Origin: Elusimicrobia bacterium GWD2_63_28
GTDB taxonomy: Bacteria; Elusimicrobiota; Elusimicrobia; Elusimicrobiales; UBA9959
NCBI GenBank assembly: GCA_001799895.1
Contig: MGUI01000046.1
Location: forward strand, 1-64,000
Direction: 5' to 3'
DNA length: 64,000 nt
Shown: positions 23,008-33,344 of the stretch, one piece after another
Numbering within the stretch: position 1 is the stretch's first letter
Layout: the number at the start of each line of letters is the position of its first letter
Translations under genes and position numbers: made by a program
The notes under the pieces: generated by a model
Database searches by the model: none
What the model was told of the DNA's origin: nothing
Seen by the model: the letters and a program-made list of their open reading frames with translations, nothing else

Positions 23008-24228
23008 CTACAGGTGTATGAAGTCCTGCCGCCCGCTCTCGAGGTAGAGCGCAATGAGCAGGTAGTCGCGCAGGTGCCGCGTCAGCAGGAAGTTCTCCCT
23101 GACGTGTTCCCGCCCGTTCTCTCCCAGCCTCTTCGCGTAGGCGGGCTCATGCAGCAGGCGCTTCATCCAGTAGGCCGTGCCCTCTACGGTGCGCGTGAGG
23201 ATGCCGGAATACTTGTGCGTTATCTGCAGAGGTATGCCCCCCACCGCGCCGGCTATGACCGGCTTGCCCTTCCACAGCGCCTCCGAAACCGTCAGGCCGA
23301 AACCTTCCTTCAGGGATTTCTGGATTATGATGGCGGAGGCGCGCTGTATGGCGTTAATCTCCACGTTGCTCGTAGGCGGCAGGCAAAGGACTATGATGTC
23401 GGAATTCCCTTCCGCCGCGGCCCTGGCTTCGGCCAGCACTTCCGAGCCCTCGGGGTCGTCGTCGGCGCTGCCTCCTACCAGCAGCAGCCTGGCGGTGACG
23501 TAGGGCTGGATCAGCTTGAAGGCGGCTATGACGCCCAGCGGGTCTTTCAGGCGGTCGAAGCGCGAGACCTGGGTGATTAGCGGCTTGTCCGTGGGTATGT
23601 CCAGGCGGCGCATTATGGCCGCCACTTCCTCGTCGGAGAGCTCCTTGTTCTTGTCCGCCAGAGGGTCTATGGACGGGGGCACCTGGAACTGCTTGACCGG
23701 CATCTCCTGCGAGAAGGCCGGGGCCGAGATGACCGCCGCGTCGTAGCGGGAGACATACCCTTTCAGGAACTCCCAAACGTCGTCCTGCCTGTTGGACATG
23801 TCGATGTGGCAGCGCCAGACCCACTTGGCCCCGGCGGGCTTCTTGTCTATCAGCCCGGCCGGCTGCGGGTCGTGTATCATGGCTATATCCGCGTCCAGGT
23901 TCATGGTCGCCATGTTGGACTTGAGCGTGTCCCGGTAGAGCTGGAAGTCGGCCGGGGTAAGTTCCTGCCTGGTGCCGTGTATCGCGTTGTGGAATTTCTT
24001 GGTGACCGCGTAGAAATCCTCGCCGCCCTTGATCAGCTCCCAGCGCGGCTTTATGCCCAGCTCCGTCATCATGGGGAGCATGCGGTTGAGTATCTCGGCC
24101 ACGCCTCCTCCGACGGCGGTGGAATTGACGTTGAGTATGGTTTTCCCCCTGAGGCGCGCCGAGATGACCTTCAGCTCTTCTATCGCGGCGGCCCCGGCCG
24201 CGGCGGAGTATTCTTCCATCTTAGGCAT
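23008..24228 (-). CDS. treT: Trehalose glycosyltransferring synthase (GT4)
   Basis: Joins a glucose from an NDP-glucose donor to free glucose to give trehalose; in archaea the reaction is reversible. It is 406 aa. The family pattern is clear: VNSTAVGGGVAEIL near residue 35, the WRCHIDMSNRQDDVWEFL stretch, VPPSIDPLADKN, TQVSRFDRLKDP near 245, and the KEGFGLTVSEALWKGKPVI motif with the GT4 EX7E-type glutamates. It ends the antiporter-otsA-otsB-kinase-DUF5752-treT operon and overlaps the DUF5752 gene by 8 nt. It gives a third trehalose route independent of OtsAB and TreYZ. Confidence 0.92.
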   Translation of the reverse strand: MPKMEEYSAAAGAAAIEELKVISARLRGKTILNVNSTAVGGGVAEILNRMLPMMTELGIKPRWELIKGGEDFYAVTKKFHNAIHGTRQELTPADFQLYRDTLKSNMATMNLDADIAMIHDPQPAGLIDKKPAGAKWVWRCHIDMSNRQDDVWEFLKGYVSRYDAAVISAPAFSQEMPVKQFQVPPSIDPLADKNKELSDEEVAAIMRRLDIPTDKPLITQVSRFDRLKDPLGVIAAFKLIQPYVTARLLLVGGSADDDPEGSEVLAEARAAAEGNSDIIVLCLPPTSNVEINAIQRASAIIIQKSLKEGFGLTVSEALWKGKPVIAGAVGGIPLQITHKYSGILTRTVEGTAYWMKRLLHEPAYAKRLGENGREHVRENFLLTRHLRDYLLIALYLESGRQDFIHL

Positions 24229-24895
24229 TGGCGCCCTCCCCGAGACGCTTCTCTATGATCCGGATAATGCGGGCCCTGAGCCCTTCCAGGGTGTAGGAGT
24301 AGGGGTCCAGGCGCGAGATCTCCCGGCCTACCTGTTCGTCGCCGAACTCTTTTCTGAACCAGTGGGAGAAGTCGTCCACGCCGTAAGGCGGGCGCAGGCG
24401 CGCCTCGAAGACGTGCAGGTAAAGGCTCGACGGGCTGACGTCCCGGAGGCAGTCCTCGAACGACGGGTAATCCACTGCCTCGCAGGCGGTGGGCAGGGAG
24501 AACCGTATGGCGCGCATGAAGTGGAACTCCCGCCCCGGGGCCACCGTGCGCTGGGGGGCCGGGTTTTCCGCGAGATGGCGCTCTATCATCCCGACGAAGG
24601 CGTCCTTTATGTCGGAGAGCGAGTTGTAGCGGACGATGTCTATCGAAGTCAGTTCCTCTCCCAGCCGGTCGGCCTGCACGGTGTTGGTCACCCAGTAGGC
24701 GAAGTCGTTGGCGCCCTCGGGCACCAGGTGGTGGAACTGCTTTATGAAGCGGTGCGTGTGGTAGTAGATAACGGCGTCGTCGGCCCGCTTTATCCCTTCC
24801 AGCAGTTCCGCTATGGTAAAGGCTTTCCTGCCGGTAACTTCAGGCAGCGTTACCCTGCTGCGGAACCTGAAAGGTTCCCTGGCTTTTACCGTCAT
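24221..24895 (-). CDS. DUF5752 family protein
   Basis: A 224-aa soluble protein that resembles the DUF5752 family through an N-terminal FRFRSRVTLPEVTGRKA stretch and IYYHTHRFIKQFHHLVPEGANDFAYWV, rich in His and aromatic residues. A second half (YLHVFEARLRPPYGVDDFSHWF) looks like an internal repeat of the same fold: both halves have a [V/D]xxFxxW[V/F] element. The function is unknown. It overlaps treT by 8 nt and the kinase gene by 4 nt, so a role tied to trehalose or glucan metabolism is a reasonable inference only. Confidence 0.7.
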   Translation of the reverse strand: MTVKAREPFRFRSRVTLPEVTGRKAFTIAELLEGIKRADDAVIYYHTHRFIKQFHHLVPEGANDFAYWVTNTVQADRLGEELTSIDIVRYNSLSDIKDAFVGMIERHLAENPAPQRTVAPGREFHFMRAIRFSLPTACEAVDYPSFEDCLRDVSPSSLYLHVFEARLRPPYGVDDFSHWFRKEFGDEQVGREISRLDPYSYTLEGLRARIIRIIEKRLGEGANA

Positions 24896-26316
24896 TTAGT
24901 CCCCTTTGCGCGTTTGCCCCCCCGGTCCGACGGGCAATACACGGGCACTACGAAGCGTATCTCGGTGCCTTTTCCGGCCTCCGATCTAACGTCGAGAAAG
25001 GCGGAATGGCGGTCCGCGGCCATCTTGCAGAAGGCCAGTCCCAGCCCCAGATTCTTGCTGCTGCGCGACATGGTGCTGTACTTCTTGAATATTTCCTGCC
25101 GGAAACTGTCGGGGATGCCTTCCCCCTCGTCGCTGACGTAGATGGCGGCGCGGTCGGCGTCGTGCAGCCTGGCGCCCAGCTTTATGGCGCCTCCCTCCGG
25201 CGTGTATTGTATGGCGTTGAGGACCAGGTTGCCGATCACCCTGCGTATCAGGTCCGTATCCCCGAAGATCCAGCAGCCGGCCAGTTCAGGCCCTACTTCA
25301 TATTCCCAGCGCTTGCCCGCGGCGGCCACGGAGGCGGCGTTCTCCGGAGCGCACTCTTTGAGGAAAGACTCCAGGTTTATCCTTTCGCGCTCGGGCTGGT
25401 ACTGGGGGTTATTGAGCTTGGCCGTGTTGAGCACGTCCGTTATCATGGTCGTGAGCATGGCCAGCGACGTCCTGGCGATCTTCGTGAGGCCTTCCACCTG
25501 TTTTTTATCGTAGAGCTTCCTGTCCTCGTCGGAAAGCAGCAGGTCCATGGAGGCCTTGAGGGCCGTTACGGGCTGCTTGAGGTCATGCACCGTCATCTCG
25601 AAAAAGTCGTTCTTGAGGATCTCGGATTCCCGCCGCTTCCCCTCCTCCTCCCGCAGCCTGCCGTGCAGGGTCTTGAGGGTGCGGGCGATGCCCCCGGTGT
25701 CGCTGCCTAGCGCTCCCGAAGGCAGTTCCGGGAGTTTTTCGGATTCAATGTTCTCGGCTATGCCCGACAGCCAGGTGAGTTCCCGGCCCAGCTTTATGGA
25801 AAGCAGCCAGGCGGCAAAGGTTATGAAAGCCGTGAAGGTAACGCCTATCAGGGTGGCCCTCCAGGCCAGGTTGGCCATGGCTTCGTCCACGCCACTGGTC
25901 GAGACGCCCAGCTGCAGGTAGCCGACCACCTCACCCTTGGAAATTATTTCCCGCCCCGTGTCGAAGACGTCGTCGACCGGGTGGAAAACGTCGGAGTCCC
26001 GCGTCTTTTCCACAAGTTTCAGGCCGGGCTCCGCCATGCGGTAAATCAGGCGGCCCTGGGCGTCGGAAACTTTCAGGTAGGCTATGTTCTTGAAATGGTC
26101 GAAGCTCTTCAGAACTTCTTTCAGCCTGGAGATATTCCCGGTTTCCAGGTAGTGAGAGGAAAGTTCCGTTATGAATTCCGTGAGGTAATCGGTCCTGTCC
26201 TGGGTGCGCTCAAGCATGGTCCGCCTGAATCCCAGCGTCCTGTCCGCTATCATCACCAGCGAAAAAACAAGGCTGAGCGCCGAAAGGGAGATGAGGAATT
26301 TTACGCGCAGTTTCAT
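24892..26316 (-). CDS. Membrane sensor histidine kinase within the trehalose operon
   Basis: A 474-aa kinase. TM1 is at about residues 7-24, an extracytoplasmic sensor segment runs to about 150, and TM2 is at about 152-172. After a linker comes a HisKA domain with the phospho-acceptor His in MTVHDLKQPV and an HATPase domain with NLVLNAIQYTPEGG, DEGEGIP and NLGLGLAF. The sensor resembles the N-terminus of the adjacent OtsA (shared ETGN-x-x-RL-x-x-V spacing near residue 57). No response regulator gene is next to it, so its partner is unknown. It overlaps otsB by 4 nt and the DUF5752 gene by 4 nt. Confidence 0.88.
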   Translation of the reverse strand: MKLRVKFLISLSALSLVFSLVMIADRTLGFRRTMLERTQDRTDYLTEFITELSSHYLETGNISRLKEVLKSFDHFKNIAYLKVSDAQGRLIYRMAEPGLKLVEKTRDSDVFHPVDDVFDTGREIISKGEVVGYLQLGVSTSGVDEAMANLAWRATLIGVTFTAFITFAAWLLSIKLGRELTWLSGIAENIESEKLPELPSGALGSDTGGIARTLKTLHGRLREEEGKRRESEILKNDFFEMTVHDLKQPVTALKASMDLLLSDEDRKLYDKKQVEGLTKIARTSLAMLTTMITDVLNTAKLNNPQYQPERERINLESFLKECAPENAASVAAAGKRWEYEVGPELAGCWIFGDTDLIRRVIGNLVLNAIQYTPEGGAIKLGARLHDADRAAIYVSDEGEGIPDSFRQEIFKKYSTMSRSSKNLGLGLAFCKMAADRHSAFLDVRSEAGKGTEIRFVVPVYCPSDRGGKRAKGTK

Positions 26317-27089
26317 TCGTGCCTCCTGGATGCGGCAATGAACCTGAGCAGGCGCAGCACTTCCGCCTGTTTTTCAATAAAGAACTGAGCCTTCGACGCC
26401 GACCTGCGCCCGACCCGCACGGTTATCCCTCTCCGGGCGAACTCCCGGAACATATCTTCGTCGGTAAGGTCGTCCCCGACCGCCAGCGCCAGCGTGGCCC
26501 CCAGCTCCTTTGCCAGGCGGCCCGCGGCGGTGCCTTTGTGGGAGGCCCCCCGCGGCAGGACCTCGAAGACCTTGTGCCCGCGGCGCCAGGCCAGCCCCGG
26601 CTCCCCCGGGGAGCGCAGGGCCTTCATCCGGCTGAAGAACCCATTTTTGTACTGGGGCTTAAGGGCGCGGTAATGCACGCTGGCGGAGAAGGTCTTGTCC
26701 TCCACCAGCACCCCGGTCCCCTCCGGGAATCTCTCGCGCAGGTCGGCCGCGAGCGCCCGCACTAGCCGCCGGGCCCGGGCCGCTTCGGCGTCCCGCCAGC
26801 TGAAGCCCGGGCCGCTTATCTCGATTCCATGGTTGCCGCCGTAGTACAGGTTTTTCAGTCCCGCCAGTCTTCTGACGTTTTTAAGCTCCCGCCCGCTCAG
26901 TATGAAGACTGAAACCCCCGGGGACGCCGCAAGCTCGACGAGGGCGGCCCGGAATTCAGGCTTCAGGCGGGCCTGGCGCGGCGTTTCCGCCAGGGCGGCC
27001 AGCGTCCCGTCGAAGTCCAGCGTGACGAGCAGCCTGCCTCCGGCCAGGCGGCCGGCGAGCTCCGCCGAGTTTTTCCAGAACGGCTTCAT
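26313..27089 (-). CDS. otsB: Trehalose-6-phosphate phosphatase
   Basis: Removes the phosphate from trehalose-6-phosphate made by OtsA. It is a HAD-superfamily protein of 258 aa. Motif I is DFDGTLAAL near residue 25, motif II lies in FILSGRELKNV, and motif IV is GDDLTDEDMF near 215. The YGGNHGIEI segment is typical of the family. It sits one base after otsA and overlaps the kinase gene by 4 nt. Confidence 0.94.
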   Translation of the reverse strand: MKPFWKNSAELAGRLAGGRLLVTLDFDGTLAALAETPRQARLKPEFRAALVELAASPGVSVFILSGRELKNVRRLAGLKNLYYGGNHGIEISGPGFSWRDAEAARARRLVRALAADLRERFPEGTGVLVEDKTFSASVHYRALKPQYKNGFFSRMKALRSPGEPGLAWRRGHKVFEVLPRGASHKGTAAGRLAKELGATLALAVGDDLTDEDMFREFARRGITVRVGRRSASKAQFFIEKQAEVLRLLRFIAASRRHE

Positions 27090-27090
27090 C

Positions 27091-29334
<2,244 letters not shown>

Positions 29335-29368
29335 ATTGTCTCCGTCTGCTGCCCTGGCTGCGGGCGGG

Positions 29369-30391
29369 TTATCTGCCGAACTGGTAGGAAACGAAAAGGG
29401 TGGCCGCGTAAAGACTGGCCAGTATAAGCGACGCGGCGCTCAGGCGCTTCATGTGGTGGGTGCTCTCTATGGCGAGTGCCCCGAGCGCTATTACCTGCAT
29501 TATCACCGCCAGGCCCGCCATCACCAGGGCGGACATGGCGTCGGCGGTGCCGGCGCCGGTGAAGAGCCTGTTGCCGGCGATCAGGCTGGCCCCGGCCAGC
29601 ACCACCAGCACGAAAGCGTTGGCGCCCAGAACGTTGCCCACGGCCAGGTCGTATTCGCGCTGGCGGGCGCAGGCGAGGGCGTTGGTGATTTCCGGCAGGC
29701 TGGTCACTATCCCCAGCATGGTGGCCCCCGCGAAAGTGGCCGCCAGCCCGTAATGGTCGCTGAGCCTGTGTACCGAGCTGCCCAGCGCCATCGCCGCGAA
29801 CACTATGATGGCGGCCGCCGCGCCGTAGGCCGCCAGGATGCCCCACATGGGGAACTTGGAAAAGACGGTAGGAACCACCATCCCCTTGTCGAAAGACTGC
29901 CTGGCCATGCGGAAAAGTATGAACTGCCCCACTCCGTAGAGCGCAATGATGCCCAGGGGCGCCGCCAGAATGATCTCCGGGTTGTGGGGGATAAGGCCCC
30001 TGTCCTGCGCCACGCCCAGCGCCAGCCCCGCCATGAGTATCCCCAGCAGGGCCGTTCCCAGCAGGCCGGTCGAGAGGTGGCTCTTCGAGAGTTTTCCGCC
30101 GTAGAGCGGGTCCGGGTCGGCGAGGTCCACCAGCACCAGTATGAAAAGGTTGAAGACTACGCTGCCCAGGATGCCGCCGAGGGCGAGCCCGTAGGCGCCC
30201 TCCAGGGTGACCGTCACCGTGGTGACCAGTTCCGGCAGCGTGGTGGCGAAGGAGAGCAGTACCGCGCCGGCCCAGGCCCGGCCGAGGCCTAGCCGCTCGC
30301 CCAGTTCGCCGCTGATGCGGCCTATGGCTACGCCTGCGCCTATCACGAAAAGCGCCGAGACGGAAAAAATTATCCAGTCGTTCACAGGCAT
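29369..30391 (-). CDS. Na+/Ca2+-exchanger-family cation antiporter
   Basis: A 340-aa integral membrane protein with about ten hydrophobic helices. The two inverted alpha repeats of the CaCA superfamily are visible: LLSFATTLPELVTTVTVTLEGAYGLAL near residue 45 and GATMLGIVTSLPEITNALACARQREYDLAVGN near 225, with the ion-binding Glu of the T[ST]LPE motif in both. The start is placed at the ATG at 30391 (MPVNDWIIF). The open frame to 30472 runs through the structured leader. It is first in an operon with otsA, otsB, the kinase, the DUF5752 gene and treT. Which ion it exports cannot be read from the sequence. Confidence 0.88.
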   Translation of the reverse strand: MPVNDWIIFSVSALFVIGAGVAIGRISGELGERLGLGRAWAGAVLLSFATTLPELVTTVTVTLEGAYGLALGGILGSVVFNLFILVLVDLADPDPLYGGKLSKSHLSTGLLGTALLGILMAGLALGVAQDRGLIPHNPEIILAAPLGIIALYGVGQFILFRMARQSFDKGMVVPTVFSKFPMWGILAAYGAAAAIIVFAAMALGSSVHRLSDHYGLAATFAGATMLGIVTSLPEITNALACARQREYDLAVGNVLGANAFVLVVLAGASLIAGNRLFTGAGTADAMSALVMAGLAVIMQVIALGALAIESTHHMKRLSAASLILASLYAATLFVSYQFGR

Positions 30392-30504
30392 CTTTATCCC
30401 CCCGGCCAGGCGGCGTCGCTGCGGCAAATAAGAAACCGCCTTCCGGTATAACCGGAATGGCGGCCCGACCATTCCAAACCTCCGGGACTGCTCCCGGACC
30501 CATT
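30392..30504 (-). ncRNA. Structured leader RNA with antiterminator/terminator pair (candidate riboswitch)
   Basis: The predicted transcript from about 30504 begins with a perfect 7-bp hairpin (30481-30498, UCCGGGA/UCCCGGA, loop GCAG). Next, GGAAUGG (30469-30475) can pair perfectly with CCAUUCC (30454-30460). That second arm is also part of the left arm of a strong terminator-like hairpin (30451-30463 with 30436-30447, one bulge, loop UAU). The two pairings exclude each other. The terminator hairpin is followed by UUUCUUAUUU. This is the layout of a transcription attenuator or riboswitch. I could not match the aptamer part to a class from memory. Known ion-sensing classes (DUF1646/Na+-I, nhaA-I, yybP-ykoY) should be excluded first. 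Confidence 0.65.
30426..30463 (-). terminator. Terminator hairpin inside the antiporter operon leader
   Basis: Arms CCGCC-A-UUCCGGU (30451-30463) and ACCGGAAGGCGG (30436-30447) with a 3-nt loop and one bulged A, then a U-rich tail. It lies about 45 nt upstream of the antiporter start. It could also stop read-through from the S41 genes. Confidence 0.65.
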
Positions 30505-30510
30505 AGAATT

Positions 30511-30539
30511 ATTCTATCACAGTGACGGGAGGGTGTCTA
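30511..30539 (-). promoter_or_regulatory. Sigma70-type promoter of the antiporter-trehalose operon
   Basis: The -35 is TAGACA (30534-30539) and the -10 is TAGAAT (30511-30516), with exactly 17 nt between them. The -35 overlaps the stop codon of the upstream S41-like gene. Confidence 0.7.
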
Positions 30540-31820
30540 CTGTTGTTTTGAGGCTTTTCTGTCGCGCGCCAGGCGGTCCAGGACGAAAGCTTTCAGGTCG
30601 CCCTTGTGGGGGCGCAGCAGGGCTTCCGTGAGCCGCAGGTCCGGGCTGACGCGGGCCTTGCTTCCGCCGGGGAGCGCATAATGTTCGGCCGCGACCGTAT
30701 AGCGGATGCCGCTGTTGCCCAGTTTGAATTCTTCGGGCGCGCCGAAATGGTCCGGCGCGCCGCCGGTCTCCTCTCCTAGTATATCTCCCGCCTTCAATTC
30801 TTTGAGGCGTGAGGCTAAAACGGCGCCGGCTCCCGCCGTGCCCGGCCCGATAAGGATCGTAATGCGGCCGAAGGAACCGGGCAGGCTGGAGAGCAGGTAG
30901 TCCGCCATGCGGGGGTCGCCGGAGGAACTGTCGCGCAGGTCCAGCACCAGGTCTTCTATGCCCTGTTCACGCAGCTCTCCAAAAAAGCGGCCGTACGTCT
31001 TTCTCGCGGAGCGCGACCAGGGCAGGGGCCCGACGTGCAGCCAGGCCAGCTTCTTCTGCGAGTAGGTCATCGTTTTGGGCTGGTAGGGCGCGCCCGCGAA
31101 GCGGCGGAAGCCTCCGGCCGTGACCAGTTCCACTTCTTTCGAACGCAACAGCCCGGCGGGAGTTCTATACTTTACCAGCGCCAGCGGCCTGGCGGCAAGC
31201 AGCCCGGAGAAGTCCCACCAGAAATCCTGGTCTCTGCAGAAGACGTACCGGCGGTGCGCGGCGGTTTCGCCGGCTATCAGGCCAAGGGCCGGCTTTATGA
31301 ACTCGATGAGCGGCAGGCCGTTGACCTCGAGAAGTTCCGCGCCGGCCATGGAGGGATCCAGCGTGCTGCCGACGGTAAACCTGCCATAAATATATTCCAC
31401 CCTGAAAGGAGGGAATTTAAGTTCCGGGTCTTTCCACTTGCGGCGGGGCTGCCAGAGCACCCGCGTGCTGGCGTCTTCGAATTGCGCCGCGCTGCGGTAA
31501 AGGATGTAGGCCAGGTGCGGCACCTGCAGGCGGCCCAGTTCGTCCAGGCGGGCCACGGCCTGGGCCAGGGCGGAGCTTTTCAGCACCGCGTACTGCTGCG
31601 CCGTCAGGCCGGCGAAGGGAGCAGGGTGCGTCTTTTCTACTTTAGCGAAGAACTCGGTTATGTCGGAGCCGGCTTCTTTTTTCGTGAGCCGCTCTTTCTG
31701 GAGATGCGGGGAGTTGACCAGCGCCCGCCCGCCCAGAAAAACCAGCGCGCAGAAAATCAGCACCGCCGTTATGTCCCTGGCGGCGGCCAGCCTGCGTGCC
31801 GTTGTCGCGGAGAGTGTCAT
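30537..31820 (-). CDS. S41-like (tail-specific protease family) protein, catalytic Ser apparently lost
   Basis: A 427-aa protein with an N-terminal membrane anchor (residues about 14-34) and a C-terminal TSP protease-like domain. It is a diverged paralogue of the gene just upstream: both share the VEKTHP/LERVHP helix, an FWWD[FI]SGLL motif, the LVLDLRD/LVIDIAD strand and an ILGEETGGAP/IIGWETGGVP motif. Where the paralogue has GTTFSSATDF, the putative nucleophile region, this protein reads GPGTAGAGAV with no Ser, so it is probably inactive as a protease. It abuts the paralogue with no gap (TAA then ATG). Confidence 0.75.
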   Translation of the reverse strand: MTLSATTARRLAAARDITAVLIFCALVFLGGRALVNSPHLQKERLTKKEAGSDITEFFAKVEKTHPAPFAGLTAQQYAVLKSSALAQAVARLDELGRLQVPHLAYILYRSAAQFEDASTRVLWQPRRKWKDPELKFPPFRVEYIYGRFTVGSTLDPSMAGAELLEVNGLPLIEFIKPALGLIAGETAAHRRYVFCRDQDFWWDFSGLLAARPLALVKYRTPAGLLRSKEVELVTAGGFRRFAGAPYQPKTMTYSQKKLAWLHVGPLPWSRSARKTYGRFFGELREQGIEDLVLDLRDSSSGDPRMADYLLSSLPGSFGRITILIGPGTAGAGAVLASRLKELKAGDILGEETGGAPDHFGAPEEFKLGNSGIRYTVAAEHYALPGGSKARVSPDLRLTEALLRPHKGDLKAFVLDRLARDRKASKQQ

Positions 31821-33344
31821 TTATTTTACGGTGACCGAGTCCATGGATCGCTTCTTGAGTATCCCCAGCAATACCGCCCGGCGTGTATCGCCCCGGTATT
31901 TCTTTAACAGGCCGGCGGTCAGCGGGATATCCGGCATGACCCCGCGGATATTGTCCCCGGGGCGGGGTTTGGGGCCGAAGAACTGTTTGTCCGAGACGGT
32001 GAACGGGATGCGGCTGCGAGGCAGGGTCAGCGGGATGGATTCCCCGAAGCAGACCGGGACGCCGCCGGTCTCCCAGCCGATTATCTTGCCAAGCCCGTAA
32101 TCGCGGAAAACCGTAGCGAAGTCGGTGGCCGAGGAGAAAGTGGTGCCGGAGACCAGCAGGTAGGTCTTGCCGCTGAAATAGTCGGCAGCGCGCGGATGGC
32201 TGACCGCGGTGTTAGTGGAATCCAGCACCTCTCCGACGCGGGACTCGACATGGCTGGTATCCAGGCCGAGCCAGCCCAGGATGCGCAGTCCTTCTTTTGA
32301 GATCTTCCAGCGCGTCCTGCTGAAGCTTATGAACGGTTTGTCGGTCAGGTGTGTGAGGATGAAATCCCCGATCCTGGTGTCCCCGCCGCCATTGTCGGCT
32401 ATATCGATGACCAGTTCCTGTACGCCGGCTTTCTTGATGGCGGCGAAGACCGCGGAGATGCGCTCTTTCTCCGCTTCGCTGTACTGGAAGCTCGGGTAGT
32501 AGAACCAGGCTGTCTTCTCTTTCGTGTACAGCGTCAGCGGGGCCGCGCCAGCCGCGCCGCGGCCTGAGTAGGTCTTGCCCAGTTGCCTGAATTCCGCGTG
32601 ACTTAGCAGCGGCAGCTGTATGTCCTCCCTCTTGCCGTCCTGGCCTTCGGTGGTAAGCGTAAGCTTGTCCAAGCCTGAGAGGAGGCCTGAGATGTCCCAC
32701 CAGAAAGCTTCGTTCGTCGTAAAGCGCAGGCAGGCGTAATTGCCGGTTTCAGCCGACTGTCTTTCGAGTATCGGCCCCAGGAACTCGCGGACGGGGACCG
32801 AATTAATAGCCGTGAGGCGCCTGCCGTTCAGATCGTGGCCAAAGGAAGCGATGCGGAATTCACCGTTGACGCAACCGAGCGTTACGGGCGGATATATCTT
32901 TTTTTTAAAGTCGTCGGAGGGACTGCGCCGCCATTGGACGCTCGTATGGCCGTCCTTCAGCCCTGCCGCGGCCTTGTACAGCAGGTAGGCGAGGTCGCTG
33001 ACCTGGACTTTGCCGTCCTTAACCGGAAGCGTTTGCGCTTCTTTCATGGCGTTCTCTTTCAGCGCGGCATAGGCCAACGGGCCGATATTGCCCGAAGGTT
33101 CGGGGTGCACGCGCTCCAGAGAGGTGAAGAAGGTCCTCATATCCTCGACGGCCTCAGCCGGGGATACTGTCTTGTGATATTCCTGGTTATAGCGGGCTAC
33201 GAGAGCGCCGGACCACATCAGCAGTTGCAGCCGGCTCGGCTGGACCTTGAAATAAACGAAGGTGGCGGCGGCCCCGGCCAGCAGCAGCAGTATGGCCGCG
33301 AGAAGCCCCGCTATGCGCAGCAGGCTTTTTAATATTTTCATCAC
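31821..33344 (-). CDS. S41-family peptidase, membrane anchored
   Basis: A 507-aa protein with an N-terminal TM (residues about 12-32) and a TSP/S41 core. The likely nucleophile Ser is in TTFSSATDFATVF near residue 403, after the strand LVIDIADNGGGDTRIGDFIL. A GWETGG motif follows. The substrate is unknown. The start is GTG at 33344 or the adjacent ATG at 33341. It follows pgi by one codon and precedes its Ser-less paralogue. The pair resembles an active protease with a non-catalytic partner. Confidence 0.78.
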   Translation of the reverse strand: MMKILKSLLRIAGLLAAILLLLAGAAATFVYFKVQPSRLQLLMWSGALVARYNQEYHKTVSPAEAVEDMRTFFTSLERVHPEPSGNIGPLAYAALKENAMKEAQTLPVKDGKVQVSDLAYLLYKAAAGLKDGHTSVQWRRSPSDDFKKKIYPPVTLGCVNGEFRIASFGHDLNGRRLTAINSVPVREFLGPILERQSAETGNYACLRFTTNEAFWWDISGLLSGLDKLTLTTEGQDGKREDIQLPLLSHAEFRQLGKTYSGRGAAGAAPLTLYTKEKTAWFYYPSFQYSEAEKERISAVFAAIKKAGVQELVIDIADNGGGDTRIGDFILTHLTDKPFISFSRTRWKISKEGLRILGWLGLDTSHVESRVGEVLDSTNTAVSHPRAADYFSGKTYLLVSGTTFSSATDFATVFRDYGLGKIIGWETGGVPVCFGESIPLTLPRSRIPFTVSDKQFFGPKPRPGDNIRGVMPDIPLTAGLLKKYRGDTRRAVLLGILKKRSMDSVTVK

